Assembly (NCBI GenBank): GCA_016717855.1 | Contig: JADKEV010000023.1 | Coordinates: forward strand, 30,872 to 94,871 | Reading direction: 5' to 3' | DNA: 64,000 bases | Source: Betaproteobacteria bacterium | GTDB lineage: Bacteria; Pseudomonadota; Gammaproteobacteria; Burkholderiales; Casimicrobiaceae | In this document: positions 1-9,150 of the stretch, piece by piece | Layout of the letters: each line of letters starts with the position of its first letter | Position numbering within the stretch: the stretch's first letter is position 1 | Made by a program: the position numbers and the translations under genes | The notes under the pieces: generated by a model | The model's input: the letters and a program-made list of their open reading frames with translations, nothing else | Told to the model about the DNA's origin: nothing | The model's database searches: none

Positions 1-98
1 TAGTCGTCGTTGAGGAGCATGACCTTGTACATCGGAGGCGGCTTGAGTTTTGCCTTTTCCGCTTCGAGGATGCTGCCTTCGCGTTCCTTGTTTGCCAT
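1..98 (-). CDS. clpS: ClpS, N-degron adaptor (partial, N-terminus only)
   Basis: The reverse strand encodes 32 full codons from ATG at 98, running off the window edge. The peptide ends in KLKPPPMYKVMLLNDD, the very conserved start of the ClpS adaptor domain. ClpS binds the ClpA N-domain and delivers proteins with destabilising N-terminal residues to ClpAP. clpA would be expected just outside the window. It is divergent from the cold-shock gene remnant, the usual betaproteobacterial arrangement. Confidence 0.9.
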   Translation of the reverse strand, partial: MANKEREGSILEAEKAKLKPPPMYKVMLLNDD

Positions 99-338
99 CA
101 GGGATAGAGTACCGGAATTCCTCGAAGGTTGAGGATAACAGTGGCTTTTTCAAGTGCGCAAGAGGCGTCGCGGGGGTGCTTGACTGCCCGTCAACCAGGA
201 GCGCATAAAACGCGAAGTGGCTAAAGCGTCTCTGCCGTAGCGGTTTCCTGGGGGATTCGTAGTTGCCGGATGTGGTGCTTGCAGCCATTCGAACTGGCGC
301 GAGCCAATCCGTCGACCAACCCGGAGGGAGCTGGAATT

Positions 339-464
339 ATGGCAACGGGCGCCGTCAAATGGTTCAATGATTCCAAGGGTTATGGATTTGTCACGCCGGA
401 CGACGGGGGCATTTTCGGCCGCGGGCCGCTGCGGGCGGGACTTCGGGCGGATTGTGCAAAATAG
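339..464 (+). pseudogene. Truncated cold-shock protein (CspA/CspD family)
   Basis: ATG at 339 follows a good ribosome site (GGAGGGA at 324-330). The first 22 residues, MATGAVKWFNDSKGYGFVTP and then DD, match the start of CspA-family nucleic-acid chaperones, including RNP1 (KGYGFV). After DDGG the expected acidic and FAHFSAI stretch is missing; the reading continues into unrelated residues and stops at 464, giving 41 instead of about 67 residues. No other frame recovers the rest of the domain, so this looks like a real deletion and not a one-base error. RNP2 is lost, so a working protein is unlikely. Confidence 0.75.
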
Positions 465-578
465 CAACATTCCGGGGAAGCGCTGGCCGTCGGGCAATTC
501 CCCTACTGCCTGCGCGGGCGGCGCGGGCCGATCGGGCAAAGCGCTTATCATACTCACCCAACCACCCGCTCCTGCCGT

Positions 579-1133
579 ATGTCCACCATCATCCTGTTCA
601 ACAAGCCCTTCGGCGTGATTTGCCAATTCAGCCGCGACGGCGACAAGCCGACGCTGAAGGACTTTATCAAGGTGCCCGACGTTTATCCAGCCGGAAGGCT
701 GGATACCGACAGCGAAGGACTGCTGGTGCTCACCGACGACGGCCGCTGGCAGGCCAGGATTGCCGATCCGAAGGGCAGGATGCAGAAGTCCTACTGGGCG
801 CAGGTCGAAGGCGAACCGGCGGACGACAGGCTCGCTACGCTGCGGGCCGGGCTGGACCTGGGCGACTTCGTGACCGCTCCGGCCGCCGCGGAGCGCATTC
901 CCGAACCGCCCGGCTTGTGGGCGCGCAATCCGCCGATACGCTATCGGGCGCACATTCCCACGGCCTGGCTGGCCATCACTATCGCCGAAGGCAAGAACCG
1001 GCAAGTCAGGCGGATGACGGCGAAGATCGGCCATCCCACGTTGCGCCTGATCCGCGCGCGCGTCGGCCCGTGGGATCTGGGCGATCTGGCCCCGGGTGCG
1101 TGGCGCGAAGCGCCCTTTGCTCCTGTGCAATGA
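579..1133 (+). CDS. rluE: 23S rRNA pseudouridine synthase RluE-like
   Basis: 184-residue RsuA/RluE-family enzyme expected to isomerise one uridine of 23S rRNA (U2457 in E. coli). It lacks the N-terminal S4 domain, as RluE does. It opens with ILFNKPFGVICQFS, carries the catalytic motif GRLDTDSEGLL with the nucleophile Asp42, and has the GKNRQVRRM motif near residues 144-152. It sits a short distance after the csp remnant. The start ATG at 579 gives the expected N-terminus. Confidence 0.88.
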   Translation: MSTIILFNKPFGVICQFSRDGDKPTLKDFIKVPDVYPAGRLDTDSEGLLVLTDDGRWQARIADPKGRMQKSYWAQVEGEPADDRLATLRAGLDLGDFVTAPAAAERIPEPPGLWARNPPIRYRAHIPTAWLAITIAEGKNRQVRRMTAKIGHPTLRLIRARVGPWDLGDLAPGAWREAPFAPVQ

Positions 1134-1253
1134 GCGTCGCGCCGGTTACACTTCGGGTAAACGCGCACCCGAAACCCGCACTGGAACTCCCCCCGCAATG
1201 ACCCGCCCCGCACTCCCCTCTTTCCGCACGCCTGCCAGCCGCCGGTCCCGCGC

Positions 1254-2615
1254 ATGATCATGCGCCTGCTGTCCCGGCTCGGACTGGGCGGGAAATCCAA
1301 GCCGACCGTCGTGCCCGCGGCGCGCTTCGGCGTCAGCAACGAGGGCGTGAGCGGCGGGGCGATGCAGGTGATCGAACGGCTCCAGGGCAAGGGCTACGTC
1401 GCGTTCATCGTCGGCGGCGCTGTCCGCGACCTGTTGCTCGGGTTCAAGCCCAAGGACTTCGACATCGCGACCAATGCGACCCCTGAACAGATCAAGCCGC
1501 TGTTCCGGCGCGCCTTCATCATCGGCCGCCGCTTCCGGCTGGTCCATGTGCTCGCGGGCGCGGAAACCATCGAGGTATCGACCTTTCGCGCGGCCCAGGA
1601 CAGCAACGACTCGCACGCCGACGAACATGGCCGGATCCTCTCCGACAACGTCTTCGGCAGCCAGGGCGACGATGCGGCCCGCCGGGACTTCACCGTCAAC
1701 GCGCTCTATTACGATCCGGTCGCCGAGGAAATCTGGGATTACCTGGGCAGCCTGAAGGACATCAAGGCCCGGCAGCTACGCCTGATCGGCGACCCGGAAA
1801 CCCGCTATCGCGAAGACCCGGTGCGCATGCTGCGCGCGGTCCGGCTGTCGTCGAAGCTCGGGCTCGCCATTTCCACCAAGTCGCGCACGCCGATCAAGCG
1901 CCTCGCCCCGCTGCTCTCGAACGTTCCGCCCTCGCGCCTGTTCGACGAAATGCTCAAGCTGCTGCTCTCGGGGCATGCGGTCGCGACGCTCTCGACGCTG
2001 CGCCGCGAAGGCCTGCATCACGGCCTGCTGCCGCTGCTGGACATGATTCTCGAGCAGCCGCAAGGACAGAAGTTCATCGAGCTCGCGCTGGCCGACACCG
2101 ACGAGCGGGTGCGCGAAGGCAAGCCCGTATCCCCCAGTTTCCTGTTCGCCACGTTGCTGTGGCACGACGTCAACCAGGCATGGGAAGCCGGCAAGAAGGC
2201 GGGCGAGCGGCCCATCCCCGCGTTGCACGCGGCGATGGACGCGGTGCTCGAGCGCCAGGCCGAGCAGCTGTCGATCCCCAAGCGCTTCGTCGGGGTGATG
2301 AAGGAGATCTGGACGCTGCAGCCGCGCTTCGAACAGCGCTCGGGCCAGCGGCCGTTCCGACTGCTCGAGACCGAGCGCTTCCGCGCGGCCTACGACTTCC
2401 TCGCGCTGCGCTCCCGGAGCGGCGAAACGCCGCTGGAACTCGCGCAGTGGTGGCTGGCCTTCCAGAACGCCGAAGGCGACATGCGCACCGACCTGCTGCG
2501 GCAGGACGAGCACGTGCCCGATGCCACCAAGCGGCGGCGCCGCCCCCGCAAGCGCCGTACGGGCGAACAGGCGGGGGCGCCCGCGCCGGAATCCGCCGGA
2601 CCCGCGCCGGAATGA
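1254..2615 (+). CDS. pcnB: Poly(A) polymerase I
   Basis: 453-residue class II nucleotidyltransferase that adds 3' poly(A) tails to RNA and so promotes decay. The head domain shows GGAVRDLLLG (residues 54-63) and the metal-binding aspartates of KDFDI (Asp68, Asp70), then RRDFTVNALYYD and the EDPVRMLRAVR helix typical of PcnB rather than CCA-adding enzyme. The C-terminus is a basic tail (KRRRRPRKRR), probably RNA-binding. It overlaps folK by ATGA, so the two are translationally coupled. Either of two nearby ATGs (1254 or 1260) could start it. Confidence 0.93.
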   Translation: MIMRLLSRLGLGGKSKPTVVPAARFGVSNEGVSGGAMQVIERLQGKGYVAFIVGGAVRDLLLGFKPKDFDIATNATPEQIKPLFRRAFIIGRRFRLVHVLAGAETIEVSTFRAAQDSNDSHADEHGRILSDNVFGSQGDDAARRDFTVNALYYDPVAEEIWDYLGSLKDIKARQLRLIGDPETRYREDPVRMLRAVRLSSKLGLAISTKSRTPIKRLAPLLSNVPPSRLFDEMLKLLLSGHAVATLSTLRREGLHHGLLPLLDMILEQPQGQKFIELALADTDERVREGKPVSPSFLFATLLWHDVNQAWEAGKKAGERPIPALHAAMDAVLERQAEQLSIPKRFVGVMKEIWTLQPRFEQRSGQRPFRLLETERFRAAYDFLALRSRSGETPLELAQWWLAFQNAEGDMRTDLLRQDEHVPDATKRRRRPRKRRTGEQAGAPAPESAGPAPE

Positions 2616-3124
2616 AGCGCCGCGCCTACATCGGACTGGGCAGCAACCTGGGCGATCGGGAGGGCCGGTTGCGCGCGGCGATCAAAGCGCTGGGCAAGAT
2701 TGCCGGCATCAGCGTGGCTACCGCATCCGCGATCTATGTCTCGGCGCCGGTGGGGGCCAGCGAGCCGCAGCCCGATTATTTCAATGCCGTCGTCGCCATC
2801 GACACGACACTGGCTCCCCGGGCGCTGCTCGATGCGCTCCAGCGCATCGAGCACGACGCCGGGCGCGCCCGCGTGGCGGGAGAACGCAACACCGCGCGCA
2901 CGCTCGATCTCGACATATTGCTCATCGCCGACGTGATCATCGACGAGCCCGGGCTGCACGTGCCGCATCCGCGGCTGCATGACCGCGCATTCGTCGTGCT
3001 GCCGCTGCTGGAGATCGCGCCGGACTGCGTCATCCCCGGCCTGGGGCCGCTGCGCGCGCTGCTGCCGCGCGTCGCCGGGCAGAGTATCCGGCGCGCGCCG
3101 TCGCCCGCCGCTGCCGCCGCCTGA
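2612..3124 (+). CDS. folK: HPPK, folate-pathway pyrophosphokinase
   Basis: 170-residue 6-hydroxymethyl-7,8-dihydropterin pyrophosphokinase; it transfers pyrophosphate from ATP to the pterin in folate synthesis. The N-terminus YIGLGSNLGDR and the metal/ATP motif RTLDLDILL (about residues 92-100) followed by VPHPRLHDRAFVVLPLLEI are diagnostic. It overlaps pcnB by 4 bp and is directly followed by the next ATG at 3125. The alanine-rich last ten residues are not part of the fold. Confidence 0.95.
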   Translation: MKRRAYIGLGSNLGDREGRLRAAIKALGKIAGISVATASAIYVSAPVGASEPQPDYFNAVVAIDTTLAPRALLDALQRIEHDAGRARVAGERNTARTLDLDILLIADVIIDEPGLHVPHPRLHDRAFVVLPLLEIAPDCVIPGLGPLRALLPRVAGQSIRRAPSPAAAAA

Positions 3125-3769
3125 ATGGACCTGTCCCGCGTCCGCTACGTGGTCGTCGAAGGCCCGATCGGCGTGGGCAAGACCAGCCTGGCGCGACAGA
3201 TCGCCCACCATCTCGAAGGCGACCTGCTGCTGGAAGCCCCGGAGGACAACCCGTTCCTGCCGCAGTTCTATCGGGACATGGCGCGCTACGCGCTGCCCAC
3301 GCAGCTCAACTTCCTGTTCCAGCGCGTCGACCAGATCCGCCCGCTGCTGCAGCCGGACATGTTCCGGCGCGCCACGGTGGCCGATTTCCTGTTCGACAAG
3401 GACCCTCTGTTCGCCCGGATCAACCTCTCCGACGACGAGTTCGCGCTGTACGAAAAGATCTACACGTACCTGAAGCCGCAGACGCCGACGCCGGATCTGG
3501 TGATCTACCTGCAGGCCAGGATCGAGACCCTGGTCGAGCGCGTCGCGCGCCGCGGCGCCGCGATGGAACAGGGGATCAGCGAAACGTATCTGGCGCGGCT
3601 GGCCGACGGCTATGCCCGGTTCTTCCACCAGTACGACGCGGCGCCGCTGCTCGTCGTCAACAGCGACCAGCTGAACTTCGTCGACAACCCCGACCACCTG
3701 CACCTGCTGCTGCAGCAAGTCGCCACGATGCGCGGGCGGCGGGAGTTCTTCAACGTCGCCGGAGCGTAG
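3125..3769 (+). CDS. Deoxynucleoside kinase
   Basis: 214-residue kinase of the deoxyadenosine/deoxyguanosine kinase family, expected to salvage deoxynucleosides to dNMPs with ATP. The P-loop is GPIGVGKT (residues 13-20). An FLFQR helix, a DFLFDKDPLFA segment around 80-90 and a lid-like RVARRG are visible. It starts immediately after the folK stop. In many betaproteobacteria this gene follows folK and precedes panB; here panB is absent and a repeat and a convergent gene follow. Substrate preference cannot be read from sequence. Confidence 0.85.
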   Translation: MDLSRVRYVVVEGPIGVGKTSLARQIAHHLEGDLLLEAPEDNPFLPQFYRDMARYALPTQLNFLFQRVDQIRPLLQPDMFRRATVADFLFDKDPLFARINLSDDEFALYEKIYTYLKPQTPTPDLVIYLQARIETLVERVARRGAAMEQGISETYLARLADGYARFFHQYDAAPLLVVNSDQLNFVDNPDHLHLLLQQVATMRGRREFFNVAGA

Positions 3770-3821
3770 ACCGGCGCGTATCCGCCATTGCGTTCGATTG
3801 GTGAAGGGTCGGCGAAACCGC

Positions 3822-3921
3822 AGGATGGGTGGAGCAGTAGCGATCCCATCATCGACTCAGGCGCCGCCCACGGCGAGGCCCCTCGAACGAGATGGGTATC
3901 GCTGCGCTCCACCCGTCCTAC
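3822..3921. repeat. Inverted pair of the GTAGGATGGGTGGAGC repeat
   Basis: Copy one (3822-3850) reads AGGATGGGTGGAGCAGTAGC and then GATCCCATC. Copy two (3891-3921) is the inverted form, GATGGGTATCGCTGCGCTCC and then ACCCGTCCTAC. Together they could form a roughly 30-bp imperfect stem. The pair lies between the 3' ends of the convergent kinase and EamA genes, so a role as a bidirectional terminator or mRNA-end stabiliser is plausible. The same element recurs near 13.5, 25.5 and 34.1 kb. Confidence 0.75.
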
Positions 3922-3937
3922 GGGAGTTTCGCGGACT

Positions 3938-4810
3938 TTACTCGCGCCGCCACAGCACCAGCACGCTCCCCGCCAGCACCAGCGCCATCCCGGCGAGCGC
4001 CGGCGCGGTCCAGACGTAATCCTCGAAGATCGTCGAGATGATCATCGCGATCACCGGAATCGCCGCCGACGTGTAGCCGGCGCGCCCGGCGCCGATGCGC
4101 TTGAGCAACGTCAAGTATCCGACGAAGGCGATCACCGACCCGATCGCCGTCAGGTACACGAGCGAGGCCATGTACGCGGCCGACTCGTCCCAGTTGAACG
4201 CGATGCCGGCCGCCACGCAATAGAGCGCGACGGAGATCGAGCCGTAGAGCATCGACCACGCCATGCACGGCAGCACGCGGACGCCATCCTTGTACAGGCG
4301 CTGCGACCACAGGTTGCCTGCCGACGCGCCCAGCGTACCCAGGACAGCGAAGATCAGCCCCTTGACCTGCGCCATGTCGGCGCGGACTTCGGCGATCTCC
4401 GGCCAGAACACCAGCGCCACCCCGAGCAGACCGCAGGTGGCGCCGATGAGCAGGCGCGGGGCCAGCACCTGCCCGAACAGGAAGTGCGCGCCCAGCAGGT
4501 TCCAGAACACCATCAGCACGAACACGACTGCTACCAACCCCGAGGTCAGGTATTGCTCGGCGAGGTAGACGAATACGTAGTTGAGCGCGAACTGCAGCAT
4601 TCCCAGCAGCGCGAACGACAGATGCATCCGGCGATCGAACCGCAGGCTTTCGCGGCTGGCGGCGCACCAGGCGAACAGGATCAGCGCTGCGGCCGCGAAG
4701 CGGTACGCAACCGAGACCTCGGGCGCGACGACGCCGTATTGGTACTTGATGACCAGCCAGGTCGAGCCCCAGATCGCGGACGGGACCGCAAACAGCAGCC
4801 AATTGGGCAA
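3938..4810 (-). CDS. EamA/DMT-superfamily membrane transporter
   Basis: 290-residue integral membrane protein with about ten hydrophobic segments arranged as two EamA repeats. It opens LPNWLLFAVPSAIWGSTWLV, a typical DMT first helix. The reading frame is open further upstream, but that would overrun the enolase-superfamily gene; TTG at 4810, 4 bp after that gene's stop, fits the start of the domain. Co-transcription suggests export of a compound related to the neighbour's substrate. The substrate itself is unknown. Confidence 0.82.
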   Translation of the reverse strand: MPNWLLFAVPSAIWGSTWLVIKYQYGVVAPEVSVAYRFAAAALILFAWCAASRESLRFDRRMHLSFALLGMLQFALNYVFVYLAEQYLTSGLVAVVFVLMVFWNLLGAHFLFGQVLAPRLLIGATCGLLGVALVFWPEIAEVRADMAQVKGLIFAVLGTLGASAGNLWSQRLYKDGVRVLPCMAWSMLYGSISVALYCVAAGIAFNWDESAAYMASLVYLTAIGSVIAFVGYLTLLKRIGAGRAGYTSAAIPVIAMIISTIFEDYVWTAPALAGMALVLAGSVLVLWRRE

Positions 4811-4814
4811 CGGG

Positions 4815-5918
4815 CTATTCCACGACCGCGGCCGCCACCGCCCTGTCGCGGATCGCCTTCCGGTCCCAGGCGATGCCCAGCCCGGGGTCTGCCGACGGTA
4901 TGGCGTAGCCGTCACGGATGACGATGCGCGAGGTCGTGATGTCGTCCAGTTGCGGAATGTACTCGACCCAGGCGGCGTTGGGCACCGCGGCGCAGAGGCC
5001 GACATGCAGTTCCATCAGGAAGTGCGGGCAGATCGGCATGTTGAAGGTCTCGGCCAGGTGCGCGACCTTGAGCCACGGCGTGATCCCGCCGATGCGCGCG
5101 ACGTCGGCCTGCACGATGCTGCAGGCGCCGCGCTGCAGGTATTCGCGGAAGTGGCTGGGGTGATAGAGCGATTCGCCGATCGCAATCGGCAGCGTCGTGC
5201 TCTGCGACAGCCGCGCGTGGCCGTCGATGTCCTCGGCCGGCAGCGGTTCCTCGAACCACGCGAGGTCGAGATCGGTGTAGTGCCGGGCGCGGCGGATCGC
5301 CTCGCCGACGGTGAACGCCTGGTTCGCGTCGACCATGATCTCGAAGCCGTTGCCGACCGCGGCGCGCACCGCGGCCAGCCGCGCGACGTCTTCGCTCACG
5401 TGCGGGCGGCCGACCTTGATCTTGGCGCCGCGAAAACCATCCGCCTTCGCCTGCAGCGTCTGCTCGACCAGCGCCTGCGGCTCAAGATGCAGCCAGCCGC
5501 CTTCGGTGTTGTAGACCGGCACCTGGCGCTGCGCGCCCCCGGCCATGATGTGCAGCGGCAGGCCCGCGCGGCGGCAGCGCAGGTCCCACAGCGCGGTGTC
5601 GATCGCGGCCAGCGCGAGGCTGGTGATCGCGCCCACCGCGGTGGCGTGGGTATGGAAGAACAACTCCTTCCAGATCAGTTCCACTTCCGCGGCGTCGCGC
5701 CCGAGCAGCCGCGGGCACAGGTGGTCGCGCAGCAAGGCGACGACCGACGAGCCGCCGGTGCCGATGGTGTACGTGTAGCCGGTGCCTTCCGCGCCGTCGG
5801 CGCAGACGATGCGCACCATCGGCGTCTCCTGCGTGACGAATGACTGGATGGCGTCGGTGCGCTTGACCTTGGGCGTCAGGTCAACCTGCGTGATTTCGAT
5901 GCGGACGATGTTGGTCAT
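4815..5918 (-). CDS. Mandelate racemase/muconate-lactonizing family enzyme
   Basis: 367-residue enolase-superfamily protein. The capping domain spans roughly residues 1-125 and the barrel follows. Visible residues: KIK (Lys166/Lys168, catalytic base), DAN with metal ligand Asp197, Glu223 in WFEEP, Glu249 in IGES, and His299 in CPHFLMELH. This suits a sugar-acid dehydratase or a racemase acting on a 2-hydroxy acid. It is the first gene of a two-gene operon with the EamA transporter. A precise substrate is not assigned. Confidence 0.85.
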   Translation of the reverse strand: MTNIVRIEITQVDLTPKVKRTDAIQSFVTQETPMVRIVCADGAEGTGYTYTIGTGGSSVVALLRDHLCPRLLGRDAAEVELIWKELFFHTHATAVGAITSLALAAIDTALWDLRCRRAGLPLHIMAGGAQRQVPVYNTEGGWLHLEPQALVEQTLQAKADGFRGAKIKVGRPHVSEDVARLAAVRAAVGNGFEIMVDANQAFTVGEAIRRARHYTDLDLAWFEEPLPAEDIDGHARLSQSTTLPIAIGESLYHPSHFREYLQRGACSIVQADVARIGGITPWLKVAHLAETFNMPICPHFLMELHVGLCAAVPNAAWVEYIPQLDDITTSRIVIRDGYAIPSADPGLGIAWDRKAIRDRAVAAAVVE

Positions 5919-6016
5919 GGAGTTCCCGGCTGGGGGCCGCGGCGGATATGCGGCGGCACAGCATTATAGCGGCAGGCAAGAGCAGAGGTGGACGCGCGCG
6001 CTCCCGGCAATTGGCC

Positions 6017-6045
6017 TTGGAATGCACGCCCCTTCACGGTATGAT
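6017..6045 (+). promoter_or_regulatory. Candidate sigma-70 promoter for the FimV-like gene
   Basis: TTGGAA (6017-6022), a 17-bp spacer and TATGAT (6040-6045) lie about 65 bp before the ATG at 6110, in the divergent gap to the enolase-superfamily gene. Both hexamers are close to consensus and the spacing is optimal. This is a pattern match only. Confidence 0.5.
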
Positions 6046-6109
6046 GTAAGCGATCACATTCCGGGAGGGAAGAGCCGCGAGAAATTCCTACAAACGCGGC
6101 CGTCGGTGC

Positions 6110-8473
6110 ATGCACAAGGACTCGCAGGCGAAACATCCATCAAGCGTTTCCACGCGCGTCCGGCGCGCGGGGCTGGCGCTGCCCCTGCTGCTCGTGCTGC
6201 CCCCCGCGCACGCGGCGGGACTCGGCGGCCACGAGGTCCAGTCGGCGCTGGGCCAGCCGCTGCGCATGGTGGTGCAGGTCACGGCGCGGCCCGACGAGAC
6301 GTTAGACGCCAACTGCTTCAAGATCCATCCATTCACGGTCGCCAATGACGGCTTGCCGCAGCTCACCAACGCGCAAGTGTCGCTGGACAGGCGGGGCAAC
6401 CAGCCGCGCCTGGTCGTCAGCAGCTCGCGCCCGATACTCGATCCCATCGTCCGGGTCTCCATCGATGTCGGCTGCGACACGACGCTCCGGCGCGACCTCA
6501 CGTTGCTGCTCGACCCGCTTCCCGTCATCGAGACGCAGGTGGAAGGCACGGCGCCGGCAAGGCCCGCCGAAACCACCGCCGCCGCACCGGCCCCCGCGCG
6601 ACTCGCCCCTGCCGACGAACCGGCACGCGCCGCGGCCATTGGCAGCGCTGGCGTACCAGGTGGCGGTTCGGAATCCTCCGGACAGGGCGCCGCTCCGACG
6701 CCAGCGCCGGACCGTGCCACCGCAGCTCCGGCGCCGCGCGCCGCGCGCCCGGACGACAGTGCTCGCAAGAGCGCCGCACAGACCCGGCCGCCCCGCGCCG
6801 TCAGTGCGCAGGAACGCCCTCTGGCGGAGCAGCTGCGGCAACGCCCACCCCGGCCCGTCGCGCCGCAACAGCGCGACCGGCTCTCAATTTCCGCGTCCGG
6901 GCCGCCGCTGGAGACCTACGTCGGCGCGCCGATCACGCCGCGGCTGATGCTGTCGACAACGCTGGCCGATCGCAGCGCACAGCCGCCGCTGTCCGAAAGC
7001 GCCCTCTCCATACTGCGCCAGAAGCAGGCGCGGCTGAAAGCGGCCCCCACCGAGGAGGATATCCCCAGCCTGGAAGCCGAACTGGTCGTGCTGCAAAAGC
7101 GCACCGCCGAAATGCGCAACCAGCTCGACACGGTGATGGCGCAGATGGCGGCGTTGCGCGGACCCGCGGATGGCGCACCGGCAACGCAGCAGGCGGCGGC
7201 GGACAGCGGTGCCACCACGCCGGTGCGCTCGATGCCTCCGGAAGTCCAGGGCATCCGCTGGAACTGGACCGATCCGCGCGTACTCGTCGCCGGCGCGCTG
7301 GCGCTGATCATCGCGCTGCTGATCATCGGCTTCGCGCTGTGGCTGCGGCGCGAGCGGACCGACGCGCGCCGCGCCGCGCGCTGGAACAAGGCGCCCTACG
7401 TGCCGGCCACCGCGCCGGCGTCAGTCTCGCCGCCGCCGGGCATGTCGATCGGAACCGATCGTGACACCGAGCGGCTGGAGAGGTTCACGGCGCCGGCTGA
7501 CCGGCCCCCGATGCCGGACAGTTACGCGTTCACGCCGTTCTCCACTGACCATGCGGCATCCGCGTTGGGCGTCTCCGATCTTGCGCAGGCGACAGAAAAA
7601 GCCGGTGTCTTCGTCACGCTAGGCAGGCCCGAGCAGGCCATGGATGTCCTGCGCGATCACATCGACCACGAGCCCAAGCCGAGTCCGATGGCCTGGCTGA
7701 TGCTGCTGGACCTCTATCGGCAAACCAGCCGGCGCGGCGAATTTCTCGAGGTCGCGAAACGGTTCCACACGGAGTTCAACGCCGAGACGCCCGCCTGGGA
7801 CCAGACCTCGCCGCTGCACGACGCGGGCCTCGCCGCGTTTCCTCACCTGGTCGGGAAGATCCGCGACGGGTGGCCCCGGCACGAGGCCCGCGCGTTCATC
7901 GAAGAACTTCTGTACGACAACCGCGGCGGCTCGCGCATCGGCTTCAGCCTGCCGGCGTTCCGCGACCTGCTGCTTCTGCACGGCATCGTCGACGAGTACA
8001 TCGCGGCGCTCGAGGTGCCGGCGCGGACCGATCCCTGGACCGGCGTCGTGCTGGCGCCGGCGGCGCCCGCCCCCCCACCACATCTGGCCGATGTGTGGGC
8101 AGCGGCGTCCGCCTCGGCGCCTGACCAGACGGCACCCGGGAACGCGGCCACCGCTCAGGCGCCCCCGGACAATGCGACGGCCGGCCGCACGGCGCCCGAC
8201 CACGCGGAGCAGCCCGCGCTGCAACTGGATCCGGCCCTCGTGTCCACCGCGGCGCAGGGTTCTTCGCTGGAAACAAATTATCCGGTCATCGTCGAGGCCA
8301 TCGTGTCGCGCTGGGGCAAGCCCGGCGCCGCGGACTATCTGGGCAACCTCATCCGTTCGTCGAACGACGTTCGCGGACCCGGCATGTCGAACGAAACGAT
8401 GTCCGAACTTGTCATGCTGCACGACGTCGCGCTGGAACTGGGCGATCCCGAATCGCGGTTCGCGGCGGCCTGA
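6110..8473 (+). CDS. FimV-like inner-membrane/peptidoglycan protein
   Basis: 787-residue protein. A long positively charged leader with a hydrophobic core ends near AHAAGLGG. Next comes a FimV N-terminal domain (GHEVQSALGQPLRMVVQVTA, about residues 40-145), then a long Pro/Ala-rich linker, a short coiled coil around 315-350 (SLEAELVVLQKRTAEM), one transmembrane helix near 390-412 and a large cytoplasmic part with TPR-like helices. FimV/TspA proteins organise cell poles, pili and type II secretion. No LysM domain is visible between the N-terminal domain and the helix, which is unusual for FimV. Confidence 0.78.
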   Translation: MHKDSQAKHPSSVSTRVRRAGLALPLLLVLPPAHAAGLGGHEVQSALGQPLRMVVQVTARPDETLDANCFKIHPFTVANDGLPQLTNAQVSLDRRGNQPRLVVSSSRPILDPIVRVSIDVGCDTTLRRDLTLLLDPLPVIETQVEGTAPARPAETTAAAPAPARLAPADEPARAAAIGSAGVPGGGSESSGQGAAPTPAPDRATAAPAPRAARPDDSARKSAAQTRPPRAVSAQERPLAEQLRQRPPRPVAPQQRDRLSISASGPPLETYVGAPITPRLMLSTTLADRSAQPPLSESALSILRQKQARLKAAPTEEDIPSLEAELVVLQKRTAEMRNQLDTVMAQMAALRGPADGAPATQQAAADSGATTPVRSMPPEVQGIRWNWTDPRVLVAGALALIIALLIIGFALWLRRERTDARRAARWNKAPYVPATAPASVSPPPGMSIGTDRDTERLERFTAPADRPPMPDSYAFTPFSTDHAASALGVSDLAQATEKAGVFVTLGRPEQAMDVLRDHIDHEPKPSPMAWLMLLDLYRQTSRRGEFLEVAKRFHTEFNAETPAWDQTSPLHDAGLAAFPHLVGKIRDGWPRHEARAFIEELLYDNRGGSRIGFSLPAFRDLLLLHGIVDEYIAALEVPARTDPWTGVVLAPAAPAPPPHLADVWAAASASAPDQTAPGNAATAQAPPDNATAGRTAPDHAEQPALQLDPALVSTAAQGSSLETNYPVIVEAIVSRWGKPGAADYLGNLIRSSNDVRGPGMSNETMSELVMLHDVALELGDPESRFAAA

Positions 8474-8706
8474 CCGGCGTCGCCGCCGGTCGCAGCACGC
8501 ATCGACGGGCCACGCGTCCTGATCCGCAGGCAGCCCACTGGTCAGCCTGGTCGGCGGACCGCTCCACCATCCTCGCGCCGAATTTTTCCAACCCTGCCGC
8601 GGGCACTTGCGTTACCATTTTGCAGCGCGAATCACGTTGCCGCCAGCCGGCTCCTTCCACCTGCGCGGACTTCGAGCCGGAGTCTCGCCAACCGGGACAC
8701 TCCACC

Positions 8707-9144
8707 ATGAACCCTGACTTGCTTTCTTTCACGCCGTGGACTGCGCTGGCCGGCGGCGTGCTCATCGGCCTCGCCGTGGCGATCCTCGCGCTGGCGAACG
8801 GCCGGCAGGCCAGCGTCAGCGCGATCGCCGCCGGATTGCTGCGGCTGGACCTTGCCGACCTCCCGTGGCGCGTGGCGTTCGTGGCCGGACTGGTCGTCGC
8901 GCCCACGCTCTACGGCGCGTTCGTCTACCTGCCCACGCTCAAGATCGACGCCAATTACTCGACCCTGATCGCCGCGGGACTGCTCGTGGGCGTCGGCGCG
9001 CGCTATGCCGGAGGCTGCACCAGCGGACACGGCATCTGCGGACTGGCGCGCCTGTCGCCCCGCTCCCTGGTGGCGACCCTGCTGTTCCTGGCCGCGGGCG
9101 TCGCCACGGTCTACGTCGCCCGCCATCTGCTCACCACCGCCTGA
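8707..9144 (+). CDS. YeeE/YedE-family half transporter
   Basis: 145-residue membrane protein with four predicted helices and the YeeE/YedE signature VGVGARYAGGCTSGHGICGL around residues 97-116. The conserved cysteines of GGCTSGHGICG are the ones linked to sulfur-compound (thiosulfate-type) uptake in this family. It is the first gene of a three-gene unit with a second half transporter 6 bp later and a persulfide dioxygenase. The ATG at 8707 matches the expected N-terminus. Confidence 0.85.
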   Translation: MNPDLLSFTPWTALAGGVLIGLAVAILALANGRQASVSAIAAGLLRLDLADLPWRVAFVAGLVVAPTLYGAFVYLPTLKIDANYSTLIAAGLLVGVGARYAGGCTSGHGICGLARLSPRSLVATLLFLAAGVATVYVARHLLTTA

Positions 9145-9150
9145 GCCGCC

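Noticed and set aside
4811..5005. Extended start of the EamA transporter frame
   Set aside because: The extension overlaps the enolase-superfamily gene and has no membrane-protein character; TTG at 4810 fits the first helix.
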